Shown: piece by piece, positions 45,201 through 55,366 of the stretch | Layout: each line of letters starts with the position of its first letter | Position numbering within the stretch: the stretch's first letter is position 1 | Origin: Metarhizium brunneum | Taxonomy: Eukaryota > Ascomycota > Sordariomycetes > Hypocreales > Clavicipitaceae | Direction: 5' to 3' | NCBI RefSeq assembly: GCF_013426205.1 | Contig: NC_089422.1 | Span: 1,798,001-1,862,000, forward strand | DNA length: 64,000 bases | Position numbers and translations under genes: made by a program | Notes under the pieces: generated by a model | Told to the model about the DNA's origin: nothing | What the model saw: the letters and a program-made list of their open reading frames with translations, nothing else | The model's database searches: none

Positions 45201-47986
45201 ATAAGGTATTTTACTTAATAATATATTATTTTATAAAACTAATAATTTTAAAAAAAAATTATATAATTTATAATAAAAAGTTATTAATAATTATTTTTTA
45301 TTTAAAATTATAATTAATAAAATTTTAAAGTATTATTAATTTATTTATAATTTTTATTAATTATAAAAATCTAAAATATTTTATAATATTAAAAAAAATA
45401 TTAAAATATTAGGTATAATAAGCTAAAATATTATTTTTATTTAATTTTTATTTTTAATATAAATCTAGCTTATAAGTATAATACTTAAATATATTTTTTA
45501 AATAAAACTAAAATAAAAACCTATTATTATTTTATTTTAATAATATTATATAATTTATAAATATATAGCTTTTATTACTTAATAATTAATTATAATATAA
45601 AAATAATTAAAAAAAAATAAGTAAAATAACTAGGTTTTTTTTAAGAAAAAAATTTTTTAATAATTTATATTTATAAAGCTTATAAAATTAAAATACCTTA
45701 TATAATAAAATAATAATATATTATATTAAAGCTATTTAAGAAAATACTTATAAGTTTTCTTAAAATATAAATACTTATAAGTAAATTATAAACTATACTT
45801 TTTTTATATATAATATATTATTATTTTAAAGCTATATTTAGGTTTTAAAGTAAAAGCTACTTATAATAACTTTAATATAATATATATATAACTTTTTTTT
45901 AATAAGCTATTTTAAGAAAAATATAATTTTTAAGCTATTATAATAAGAATATTATTAAAATAAAATATTTTAAAATATTATATAATTTATAAGAAATTAT
46001 TATTATTATAATAAGTATAAAAGCTATTAACTTTAATAAAAATTATTATAACTTATATTAATTATAAACTAATATTAGTTATAAATTTTAATTAACTTTA
46101 TAATAAACCTTTTAGCCTAAAAAAAAAGGAATATTAAATATCTAATAATTATTATAAACTAATTATTTAAATATATTTAGCTTAAAATTATAATATTAAT
46201 AAAAGCTAAAATATATATAAAATACTTTAAATAATATTAATAAAAGTTTTATAAATTTCTTATATAAATTATTATAAATTAAAAATTAAATTAATTAAGT
46301 AAGTTTTAAATAATATTATATATATTAATAAAAATTATATAATTTTTTTTTATAATATATTACCTCTAAATAAATAATAAAATAAAAAGAGTAAATTAAA
46401 AAGTATAAGTAATTTTATAAATTATAATTAGCTTTAAATAATTTAATTAAACTAAATATTTTATAGCTTATTAATTAGTATTAAATAATTATAACTTAAT
46501 AATAATTAAAATAAGCTTAAATAAAGTTTTATATAAGTTTAATATACTTTTAATTTAAAAACTTTTTTATTTATATAAGTTTATAATTTTAATTAAAAGT
46601 AAAGTAATTATATTTATTAATTACTTATAAAAAGGAATAAATCTAGCTTAAATTATTATAATATTTAATTAATAATAATTCTAGAACTTAATAAATAAAT
46701 AATAATAACTTATAAAAAAGTTTAAAAAAAATATTATATAATTAAACTTATATAATATTAAAATAAATAAACTAAATAAAAAATTAAATTAAATTATAAT
46801 AAAATATAAAGTTATAAAAATATTATTATTATTAATTATTTAATTAAATATTTTAAAAAATATTTACTTAATATTTTATATAAATTTCTTAAAATAAATA
46901 GCCTTTAATTTACTTTTAAGCTAAAAGCTTTTAAACTTTAAATTAAAATTAAAGCTAATATAAATAAATAATAAAATAAATAGCTAAGTAATTATAAAAT
47001 TTATAATAAAAAAAATTCTAATAATTAAAAATATATTTTAATAAAAATATAAATAAAATATATTAATAAAATAAAAGAGTTATATTTAATTAATATAAAA
47101 GCTATTAAAAAATATATAAAATACTAAAATATTAAATTATTTTAAAACTTATTAAAGAGATATTTATTAAAATAATAAGCTTATATTAGCTTTATATTAT
47201 ACCTAAATTATATTATTATAAAATAAAAATAAAAATAATAAGCTTATATTAACTTTAAGTTATATTTAAGTTATAATATTATAAAATAAAAACCTAATAA
47301 TTTTTATATAAAAAAAAAGCTTATAAAAGTAAAAAATATTTATAAAATCTAATTTAAAAATATAATAAAGCTATATAAAGTTATTTATTTTTTTTTTTAA
47401 AATTATTTAAATTAAAAAATAATAAAAGTTAATATAATAAATTATATACTTAAAAGTATTAAAACTAATATAAAAATAATATAAGCTAAGTATAAACTTT
47501 TATTATAAAAAAAAATAAAAGAAATATTATTTTAGCTTTTTAATTTAATATAAATAAATATTAATTAATAATAAAAAGCTATTAAATTATATATTTATTA
47601 TTAAGTAAATATTATAAATTAAGTAAAATACTTTAAGAAAAGTAAAGCTTTTAGCTTATATATATTACTTAAAAATAAGTATAAATTAAATATAATAATA
47701 AATAAAGTAATATATTATAAAAATTAAAATAAATATAAAAAAATATATTATTATAATAAAATTTTATTAAATATTATTAAAAACTAAAAAGAAATTACTT
47801 AAAGCTAAGCTAAAATTAAACTAAAAGTATAAGTTAAAAAAACCTAAAAACTAAAAGTATTAATACCTTATAATTAGGCTAAATAAAAGAAAAATAAAAG
47901 TAATATAATATAAAATATAAGGTAATTAAATATAATAAAGTTCTAATTAAATATATAAAAGCTAAAAACCTTAATAAAAAAAGTTT

Positions 47987-47991
47987 AATTA
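47987..47991. repeat. target site duplication of element C, left copy
   Basis: AATTA, identical to 55803-55807. Confidence 0.92.
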
Positions 47992-48427
47992 TGTAACGGC
48001 TAAGGTTCCCAAGGGATAAACTAGTCGTAGTTTATGTTGGCAGAGCCACTAGGGCAGTCAATCTGAGCAGTTGGGTGTTACGTTGGTAATAGGTCGTAGA
48101 CCGTAACCAAGTGATCAGAGTCAAAGAGTTGTAAGCGAGGCTTATTCAATGTAATGATCTGTGTTGAAAGCTAAGGAGCTAGAGGCTATCTATGAAGCGA
48201 ATTTGGGGGTCCCTATATACTACGGTTGCTAGTTATCGCGGAGGTGAGCATCCTCGATGCTCACTTCCAAACACTGGTGAGCGTTGTGCATGCTCACTTA
48301 TAATAACTGAGCGTCCTTCCCATTGGTCCTGTCGTGCCGACCAATGTTCCGTGGCCCGTCATGCCTGTGCCGCCCGGCGGCTCCATGCAGCCGGCCCAAC
48401 CTGCAGCCTACGTGCTGGGTCGTAACA
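47992..48427 (-). repeat. 3' LTR of element C (left)
   Basis: It is 436 bp, starting TGTAAC and ending GTAACA on the plus strand. It contains TATATA at 48214-48219 and a hairpin GTGAGCAT-CCTCG-ATGCTCAC near 48244-48264. Confidence 0.95.
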
Positions 48428-48430
48428 CGA

Positions 48431-48443
48431 TGTCCCCTCTCCC
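48431..48443 (-). promoter_or_regulatory. polypurine tract of element C
   Basis: On the minus strand GGGAGAGGGGACA lies 3 bp before the 3' LTR, the expected place of the plus-strand primer. Confidence 0.75.
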
Positions 48444-48555
48444 ATGGTCTTGTCCTCAAGACCTAGGCCTTGTTTCATAAGTAGTTCCTCTGCCCTTTTC
48501 TTTTCGTTGGTAAGTTCCTCTTTCTTTTCATCCTTTGTGATGTCCTTCTGACGCC

Positions 48556-49201
48556 ATGTCCAGTCGTACCGTCGTTCCTCGTACCCGAAAGCGAAAAGAT
48601 CCCTCGTTGAAGGCTCCTTCTACCTTACGGAACGATCGCTTGGCTGATTCCATTGAATCGTTTGGTTACGACGTCATGCCGTGTTCCTTTTGTTCCGCCC
48701 GTGGTCTTCGTTGCAAGATGATTGAGCGTTCCTCCAAGTGCGGGGAATGCGTGCGGCGGGGGCGTTCCTGTGATGCTTCTGGTGTCGCGATTAGCTCGCG
48801 TAGGTGTCCTTTTTGTGTGTCACTGTTTTTTGCTAATGAGTGTCCTTGTAGTTGGTCGCATTATTTCCGAATCGAAACGTTTGGATCAGGAGGAAGAGAG
48901 AGCGGAAGAGCAAATGCTCAAGGCTCAGGCTGAGTTGAATGAAGCGCTGGCCCGTCTAGCGCGACTGCGCCGCCAAAAGCGGCAGTTGGTTACCAAGGGT
49001 CAACAAATGACTCGCTTGGGTCTGCAATCGCTGGATGAGTTGGAGGAGGAGGAGCGTCGCGAATCCGAGGCTGTTATCGATGCGCAATCTCTAGGCGCTA
49101 TTGACGTGTTGGATTGGAACGCTGTGTTTGGGGATGCCTTGTTGAATGCTGCTGGTGATACTGCCGTAATAGGTGCTGGCAATTCTTCAGGTGCTCCGTA
49201 G
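48556..49201 (+). CDS. antisense accessory gene of element C: cysteine-cluster and coiled-coil protein
   Basis: The two exons are 48556-48799 and 48852-49201 (52-nt intron, GTAGGT to TGTAG), encoding 197 residues on the strand opposite to gag-pol. After a basic N-terminus (RTRKRKDPSLK) comes a cysteine cluster, CSFCSARGLRCKMIERSSKCGECVRRGRSC, spaced like a fungal Zn-cluster DNA-binding domain (CX2CX6C...CX2CX6C). The splice joins AISS to LGRIISESKRLDQ, leading into a long coiled coil (residues about 90-150, EEERAEEQMLKAQAELNEAL). A conserved-looking acidic tail follows (AIDVLDWNAVFGDALLN). The last 104 bp overlap the 3' end of pol. Such antisense frames occur with other fungal gypsy elements; their role is not established. 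DNA binding is inferred from cysteine spacing. Confidence 0.8.
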
Positions 49202-52200
49202 GTTCCCATGTGTTTTCCTCGTCTCCATAGCTTTTCCATTTAATGAGATATTGGCGTGTTTTGTTTCTTGTCCTCATGTCTAAGATCCGTTCTACTTCAT
49301 ATTCCGTTTCGTTCATGACTTCGATGTCTTCTTCTGCTGGTGCATTGTTTGGTGCTTTCTCAAGAAGTGAAATGTGTACTATAGGATGATTCCTCATAGT
49401 CTTTGGTAATGAAAGTTCGTAGTTGTTTGTCGATATTCTTTTCTTGATAGCGAATGGTCCTAATTTTTTGTAGTCCAATTTGTCGCTTGGTCGCGTTGTT
49501 TTGATGTTTCGTCGGAGTAGGTAGACCATGTCTCCCTCCCCAAAGATTGGTCCCTTCGATCTTTTACGATTATGGTATTGTGCCATTCTGTTTCGTACGA
49601 ATTCCAATTCGTGTCGCATTTCTTCGTGCAATCTCTTCAGTTCATCTGCTTGCAGCATCGCTCGTTCTGCTTGCGGTCCTTCGCGCTGTGTTCGAAATAC
49701 TTCGGGATTAAATCCGTAATTGGCGTAGGCTGGTGTTTGCTTTGTCGATTCTGATATCGAGCTATTGTAAGCCAATTGCGCTGTAGGTAACCATTTAACC
49801 CAATCGTCCTGTTGATGATTGATGTAACATCGTAGATACTGTTCAAGCGTCTGGTTCAATCTTTCCGTCTGTCCATCTGTCTGTGGATGGTATGCGGTGC
49901 TTAACTTGTGATTCGTTCCAAGTTGTGCCATAAGTGCTTGCCAAAACTTAGAAGTAAATGTACTTCCTCTGTCCGATATGATTTCTTCTGGCAGTCCATG
50001 GTTACTTGCTATTGTTCGTAAGAACACATATGCAAGTTCTTCTGCATTGCTTGCTTCTCTGTACGGTAAAAAGTATCCGTATTTTGTGAGTCTATCCGTG
50101 ACCACGAATATGCTGTCATATTCCACGTTGGTCATTGGTTCTTTTGACATTGGTAGCTTCGTAATATGATCGAAAGCTATCGATTCCCATGGTCGTGTTG
50201 GTACTGGTAATGGTTGCAGTTCTCCGTATGGCTTATGTCGTGAAGCCTTACTTTTTCCGCATTGTATGCATTCGTTGACAACCTTTTCGACCATTTTCTT
50301 GATTCCTGAGAAATCGTATTGTCGTCGTATCTTATCCAGTGTCTTGCGGATTCCTTGATGTCCGTAGACTGGATGTTCATGCATTTCTTTGATGCATTCT
50401 TCTTGTAATTCTGGTGGTATCCAGATTTTCTCTCCATACATTGGTACTCCTCCTGGGTGGCATGTGCATCCCGTCGGTACGTCCCCAATGTGTTGTATAT
50501 TGTCTGTTGCCCATTGGTGTATTTTGCCGTATACTGGGTCTTCTTTCTGTACTTTCAATATGGCATTCAGTTGTTTCTGCTGGAAATTGCCATTTTTATT
50601 GATCTCAAGGAGTGGTCCTGTTGCTGTAGGTACTCCTGTATCGTAGTCGCTTCTTCGACTTAGAGCGTCTGCTCGTCCGTTCTCGGATCCTTTTCGATGG
50701 ATGATTTCGTAGTCGAATTCTGAAAGATATTCGGCCCATCGAATTTGTCGTCCATTCAATTGTTGCGTCGTCGCAAAATGAGAGATGTTCTTATGATCGG
50801 TATACACCTTAACTTTGTGTTTGCTTCCCATGAGATAGTGTCTAAATTCCTTGAAAGCATTGATGATTGCTAGGAATTCTTTGTCGTAGATGGGGTAGTT
50901 GAGTTCTGCTCCATGAAGTTTCTTCGAGTAGAACGCAATAGGGTGTAGTTTTCCGTCATCGTCTCTTTGTCCAACTTGTGCTCCTAGAGCAAAGTCTGAT
51001 GAGTCGGTTTCTAGTTCCGTTTCTTTTTCTGGGTCGAAGGTTCTCAAAACAGGTTCGGATGTGATGAGTTCTTTGATCTTGTCAAAGGCACATTGCGCCT
51101 CATCGTTCCAATTCCACTGCTTATCCTTCTTGGTGAGTTCATCCAAGGGTGCTGCGATTTCGCCGTAGCTCTTGATGAATCTCCTGTAATAGTTCGCAAA
51201 GCCTCTAAAGCTTTGTATGTCCTTGACATTCTTCGGTGTTGGCCAGTTCCTTACTGCCTCAATCTTTGTCTTTTCCATTCGTATCTCGTTTGGTCGTATC
51301 GTGTGTCCTAGGAAGTCTACTTCCTGGGTATGGAATTTGCTTTTTGCTGGTTCCACTAGTAACTTCGCGTCTTGTAGCGCTTGTAGTACCTTGTGTACAT
51401 GTCTTTTGTGGTCTTCCAGGGTTTTTGAGAAGATCAGTATATCGTCCAGATACACTACCACAAAATTGTCCAAATATTTTCGTAGTACGCTGTTGATCAT
51501 TCGTTGGAATGTCGCTGGTGCGTTGGTAAGCCCGAATGGCATTACCAGGTATTCGAATAGTCCGAACTTCGTTCTAAAGGCTGTCTTCCATTCATGGCCT
51601 TTCTTTATTCGAATCAAATTGTATGCTCCCTTCAGGTCCAAAGCGGTGAACCAATTCATTCCGTGCAATCGGTCCCGTAGTTCCGATATTAGTGGCAACG
51701 GTGTTCGATCCTTCATGGTAATCGCGTTCAATCGCCGATAGTCCACTACTAACCGCAGTTTCCCGTTTTTCTTTGGAACAAACATAACTGGGTATCCAGC
51801 TTCTGATGTGGATGCTCTGATGTAGCCTTTCGCTAACATCTCGTCGATGTACTCCCGTAGTGTTTCGAGTTCTCTTGCGTTTAAGTTGTAAATCTTATGG
51901 AATGTTGTCGACTTTCCGTCTATCAATTCAATCTGATGATCCCATTGGCTGTGTTCTGGTAATCCGGTTTCTAATTCTTCTGCGAATAATTTTTCGTATT
52001 TCCGGTATTCCTTAGGGATATTCTTGAGTCTTTCTTCTTTCGTTATTGGGCTTTTGTCGTCTTTATCGTTCTCGTTCCTCTTTTCTCCTTCGAGTTTCTT
52101 GTTTGTGTTCGCGAGGTCTTTCCTTAAGGTGGCAATAACCTTTCGGATCTTGGCTTTTGTCTTCTTGTTGCTTATTGTTGTTCGTATCCCGGTTTGTAGC

Positions 52201-52823
52201 GCCGTCGAGGTCGTTACGGTGGATCCAATTGTTTTGACTGCTTTTCTGCCGCTTGTTTGTTGTCGTTGGTCCTTGGATAACTTGCTTGAAGGTTCTTTTT
52301 CTTCAGAACTCTGTTCATGAGCTAAGTTATGACGAAATTTCGTTCTTTCTTCCGAATTCTGCTGATTCTGTTGGCCTGAAGTCTCGTTCCACTTCAGTTG
52401 GCCTGTCCTCCAGTTGATCAGTGGGTTACTCTCCCATAACCATGGGTACCCTAACACTAGGTCGTGTTCCGATACGTCCATAACATCGAGTTGAATCACT
52501 TCTGAATGACTTTGAATCTGTACTTCGAGATGATCAGTCTCTTGGTTAATGATTCCGTCATTATAGGCAAAAAGTTTTCCTTCGATATCAGTTAACTCGT
52601 ATGGTGCCTCTTTGTGTTTCCACGGTAGTTGGTAACGATTCACAACTCTGGGTGAGATATAGTTGCCCATCGCGCCACTGTCCACAAGTATGCGAACGCG
52701 ATGTCCCATGACTTCGGCGTCTAATACCATTTTGTCGCTTCGTCCGTTCTGGGTTGCGTTGAGGGTCATTAGCGTCTTTCTTTTCATGCCAGCCTGTAGC
52801 CCTTTTACAGATGGCGTGCCTCG
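49098..52823 (-). CDS. pol: pol polyprotein of element C (PR-RT-RH-IN-chromodomain)
   Basis: It is expressed as a gag-pol fusion through a -1 frameshift; the first pol codon after the shift starts at 52823, giving 1241 residues with no stop. The domains in order are: aspartic protease (LVDSGAMGNYIS), reverse transcriptase (LRLVVDYRRLN, FTALDLKGAYN, VVYLDDILIFS), RNase H (LETDSSDFALG), integrase with an HHCC zinc finger (HEHPVYGHQGI to CIQCGKSK) and the D,D,E core (FDHITKLP, ISDRGSTFTSKFW, HPQTDGQTERLNQTLEQY), and a C-terminal chromodomain (YEVERILDMRTRNKTRQYL to NTWEPTEHL). All catalytic residues I can check are present, so the enzyme set looks functional. The chromodomain may steer integration to heterochromatin, which fits its position in an AT-rich block. 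Confidence 0.95.
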   Translation of the reverse strand, partial: RGTPSVKGLQAGMKRKTLMTLNATQNGRSDKMVLDAEVMGHRVRILVDSGAMGNYISPRVVNRYQLPWKHKEAPYELTDIEGKLFAYNDGIINQETDHLEVQIQSHSEVIQLDVMDVSEHDLVLGYPWLWESNPLINWRTGQLKWNETSGQQNQQNSEERTKFRHNLAHEQSSEEKEPSSKLSKDQRQQTSGRKAVKTIGSTVTTSTALQTGIRTTISNKKTKAKIRKVIATLRKDLANTNKKLEGEKRNENDKDDKSPITKEERLKNIPKEYRKYEKLFAEELETGLPEHSQWDHQIELIDGKSTTFHKIYNLNARELETLREYIDEMLAKGYIRASTSEAGYPVMFVPKKNGKLRLVVDYRRLNAITMKDRTPLPLISELRDRLHGMNWFTALDLKGAYNLIRIKKGHEWKTAFRTKFGLFEYLVMPFGLTNAPATFQRMINSVLRKYLDNFVVVYLDDILIFSKTLEDHKRHVHKVLQALQDAKLLVEPAKSKFHTQEVDFLGHTIRPNEIRMEKTKIEAVRNWPTPKNVKDIQSFRGFANYYRRFIKSYGEIAAPLDELTKKDKQWNWNDEAQCAFDKIKELITSEPVLRTFDPEKETELETDSSDFALGAQVGQRDDDGKLHPIAFYSKKLHGAELNYPIYDKEFLAIINAFKEFRHYLMGSKHKVKVYTDHKNISHFATTQQLNGRQIRWAEYLSEFDYEIIHRKGSENGRADALSRRSDYDTGVPTATGPLLEINKNGNFQQKQLNAILKVQKEDPVYGKIHQWATDNIQHIGDVPTGCTCHPGGVPMYGEKIWIPPELQEECIKEMHEHPVYGHQGIRKTLDKIRRQYDFSGIKKMVEKVVNECIQCGKSKASRHKPYGELQPLPVPTRPWESIAFDHITKLPMSKEPMTNVEYDSIFVVTDRLTKYGYFLPYREASNAEELAYVFLRTIASNHGLPEEIISDRGSTFTSKFWQALMAQLGTNHKLSTAYHPQTDGQTERLNQTLEQYLRCYINHQQDDWVKWLPTAQLAYNSSISESTKQTPAYANYGFNPEVFRTQREGPQAERAMLQADELKRLHEEMRHELEFVRNRMAQYHNRKRSKGPIFGEGDMVYLLRRNIKTTRPSDKLDYKKLGPFAIKKRISTNNYELSLPKTMRNHPIVHISLLEKAPNNAPAEEDIEVMNETEYEVERILDMRTRNKTRQYLIKWKSYGDEENTWEPTEHLKNCQHLLRQYHQQHSTRHPQTQRSNPTRQ

Positions 52824-55303
52824 TTTTTTGAGTTTTCCGGAATAGATTCTTCTGCGATTTGTCGTTTCATTTCTTGGTACCATTCTGTAGGTCCAGTTCC
52901 GTTTTGCGGGTGCTTGAAGCAAAACCCATCGTCAAACATTTGACATAGGCGATTGTAAATTTGGTTTTTCATTTCTCCGTGTTTTTCGCATCTTGGGTTG
53001 TCGCAGTTTACCGCATATTTCCTGTTGCATCTGGGGTTGAACTTCTGTTCGTTGTACCACTTATCCAACTGTTGTTCACTGTGGTATGTTGATTCTGTGG
53101 TTCCCCTGGGGTCTTTCTGTTCGAGTATGTCTAATGCTCGCTGTGTCCGTTTGTATGCTGCTGGTGTTCCACATTGCCACTTGTGCCATTCCCTGGCCTT
53201 ATCTACCATATGTTCTGAACAATTAGGTAGTGGGCATACCATGTGGTCTTTTGTTTCACATCGAGGTGACTTGAGTAGTAACTCCCTTCTGTGTGTTGGG
53301 ATTTTTCCCTCATACACATACTGATGCCACTGCCTGTTCTTCGTATGTACATGTAACTGGCATGTGTCTGATTCACATACGTCCGTAGGATCTGTATGAG
53401 CTCGGCATTTGATGGGTGTGTTTGAATCGGGTTCCAAGGTCATCGTTTGATCGTTATTGATTATCTTCACTCTCCATTCTAGGAGTTCCCATCTGAAGTA
53501 TGGTGCTTTGATCGGATATCCTTTCATCCTGATCGGAAACGCATCCAATCGTGCCTTGGTTTGAAAGTGTGCCTGGCACATTGCAAACGCGCATGATGCC
53601 CATGCTAAACGTGTATGTTCCGCGTGTCTTGGTGAGAGTCTAGGATCGTCTTCCTTCTCTCCTTCCGGAAACCATAGTGTCTGGTTTTCCATTGCCGTGG
53701 TGGTGTCCACTGCTAGAATAGGAATTGCGAAATGTTTTCCTGTTGGTGCGGGGAAATATCGCTGTACAGCTTGTTCTTGTGTGGCTGTCAGCCTTGCAGG
53801 CGTTTCTTCCTCGCTTCGTTCGTCTTCGGACGCTTCTGGAGTATCTAGGATTGCGTTGTCGTCATCGACGCTCATTTCCCTTACTCTATCTTCCGGTTCG
53901 TCGAAGGTGGTGAGGATTTGTGCGTCTTGCTCCTCCCTATATTGTTGTTCCCTTCGATTCTTCCTTGCTTCTGCTTGTTGTCGCACCCAATCGAGAATTT
54001 CTTGGTGCGAGTCTTCGTCCAAATATTCTGGCGATTTTGGTTCATGGAGTTCCTTTCGTCCCGTCATTGCAAGCGTTCTCTTTTCCATTGATTGTTCGTC
54101 CAGGTCTTCTTGTACCAGTTGTTTGGCTACTTGCAGTCCGTTTCCTATGAAGTTCATAATTTTCTTCTTTGGTTTTCTTGGTTCTTTTGGAAACCATCCT
54201 CTTTCTTGTTTGCTGCTCATGTGAACGTAGCAGTTGTCGTCATAGCAGAAGGTCCAGTTGAGGTTCTTATGTTCCACCTCTGATTCGGTAACTTCGATTT
54301 TCTGTTGGTTAGTAGAATTGAGTTGTTTCTTACCTCCTTCTGGTACTGGCTTCCATTCTTTCCTGGGTTTCTTGCATTTATTGGCGAAATGTCCTGGTTT
54401 TCCGCAGTTGTAGCATTTCTTTTCCTTTTTGTCGTCTTTCTTGGTAGCGTCAAGCTCCATTCGTCCAGGGTTAAGAGTGTGACCATAGGCAATAGGTTCG
54501 TCACGCTTTCTGCGTTGATTGGCTTGGTAACTCTTCCCTTTGGCAGGGCTCCAGGTTCCTTTACCCTGTTTCTTCTGTATGCGTCGCTGATACTGTCTGT
54601 CGTCGATTCGTACCGCCATAGCGATGTAGTCCGATAAGTTGTCTGGTCTGTTCTCCCTGTAGAGTTCATCTTTGACTTCTTCCTTAAGTCCTTTATAGAA
54701 AGCTGACATAAGAGGTTCGTCCTCCCAGTCAAGCTGAGATGCAAGTTGTCTGAAGCGAGCGGCATAATCGGATGCCGATCCCTTCTGCTTGAGCCCGTCG
54801 ATGTAGTACTCAGCAGCCCTAGCTTCGTCAACTGTTCCAAAGGCCTTTTTGATAGCTTTTTCGAATTCATCGTAACTTTCGAAAATGGTGTTGGTTTCTT
54901 CTTCGCGGTCGTCTTTTTCTTTGTTAAGGTAGTCCCTCATAATGGGTTCAAACCATGCGAGTGCCACTCCCGTCATACACCCTCCTGCGTGCAGTACCTT
55001 GGCAGAGGATTCTTCCATTTTGGTCGGGAATTGTCGGTGGTAAGCCCTGAGTTGAGTGAGGAATCCTTGAAGCGCACCCGGGGATCCGTCGTACGGTCCT
55101 GGTGACCTGGGTCTAAGGATTTCTCCCAAGTCCTTTTTAATTGTGGCCGCAGTCGTGGCTTGTTCCTGCCGTTCTTCTTCCATCTGTTGGACCCGTTCCC
55201 GAAGGCGTATGATCTCAGCAAGCATGTCGTGAGCAGAGATGGTGGTTGGTCCCTCTCGGGTTTCATTGGATCCAGATGCGGTGGTAGTCTCGCGTGGTGC
55301 CAT
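52805..55303 (-). CDS. gag: gag protein of element C
   Basis: It is 832 residues from ATG 55303 (MAPRETTTASG). A short coiled coil comes first (EIIRLRERVQQMEEE), then a retrotransposon gag domain (YDGSPGALQGFLTQLRAYH to LKEEVKDELYRENRPDNL), a basic stretch, and a CCHC zinc knuckle CYNCGKPGHFANKC. The C-terminal half is long for a gag: it has an acidic segment (ASEDERSEEETPARL) and then several Cys/His-rich pieces (CETKDHMVCPLPNCSEHM, CNRKYAVNCDNPRCEKH) that may be further zinc-binding modules. It overlaps pol in the -1 frame by the last 19 nt. Confidence 0.92.
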   Translation of the reverse strand: MAPRETTTASGSNETREGPTTISAHDMLAEIIRLRERVQQMEEERQEQATTAATIKKDLGEILRPRSPGPYDGSPGALQGFLTQLRAYHRQFPTKMEESSAKVLHAGGCMTGVALAWFEPIMRDYLNKEKDDREEETNTIFESYDEFEKAIKKAFGTVDEARAAEYYIDGLKQKGSASDYAARFRQLASQLDWEDEPLMSAFYKGLKEEVKDELYRENRPDNLSDYIAMAVRIDDRQYQRRIQKKQGKGTWSPAKGKSYQANQRRKRDEPIAYGHTLNPGRMELDATKKDDKKEKKCYNCGKPGHFANKCKKPRKEWKPVPEGGKKQLNSTNQQKIEVTESEVEHKNLNWTFCYDDNCYVHMSSKQERGWFPKEPRKPKKKIMNFIGNGLQVAKQLVQEDLDEQSMEKRTLAMTGRKELHEPKSPEYLDEDSHQEILDWVRQQAEARKNRREQQYREEQDAQILTTFDEPEDRVREMSVDDDNAILDTPEASEDERSEEETPARLTATQEQAVQRYFPAPTGKHFAIPILAVDTTTAMENQTLWFPEGEKEDDPRLSPRHAEHTRLAWASCAFAMCQAHFQTKARLDAFPIRMKGYPIKAPYFRWELLEWRVKIINNDQTMTLEPDSNTPIKCRAHTDPTDVCESDTCQLHVHTKNRQWHQYVYEGKIPTHRRELLLKSPRCETKDHMVCPLPNCSEHMVDKAREWHKWQCGTPAAYKRTQRALDILEQKDPRGTTESTYHSEQQLDKWYNEQKFNPRCNRKYAVNCDNPRCEKHGEMKNQIYNRLCQMFDDGFCFKHPQNGTGPTEWYQEMKRQIAEESIPENSKNEARHL
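52823..52829 (-). promoter_or_regulatory. -1 ribosomal frameshift heptamer A AAA AAC
   Basis: On the minus strand the gag frame reads TCA AAA AAC GAG; the heptamer A AAA AAC is in the correct phase. Slipping back one base continues as CGA GGC ACG CCA, the pol frame. The gag stop follows 16 nt later. Confidence 0.8.
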
Positions 55304-55355
55304 GTTGACAGTTATCAGGTATTGCTCAGAGTGACGCGGTAGTAGTCTGAACAAG

Positions 55356-55365
55356 AGCTTTCAAC
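55356..55365 (-). promoter_or_regulatory. candidate self-priming primer-binding site
   Basis: GTTGAAAGCT on the minus strand starts one base inside the 5' LTR boundary. It is a perfect complement of AGCTTTCAAC at 55538-55547, which lies about 42 nt downstream of the TATA box and so near the predicted RNA start. This is the arrangement of Tf1-type elements that prime with their own RNA 5' end. I did not recognise a tRNA 3' end match. Confidence 0.6.
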
Positions 55366-55366
55366 G

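Noticed and set aside
36522..47986. AT-rich block as mitochondrial DNA insertion or centromere
   Set aside because: LTR pairs with target duplications and transition-only divergence explain the block as RIP-mutated retrotransposons; no mitochondrial gene or tRNA was recognised.
48192..48425. 77-residue frame in each LTR of element C
   Set aside because: It lies wholly within the LTR, is identical in both copies because the LTRs are identical, and has no protein features.
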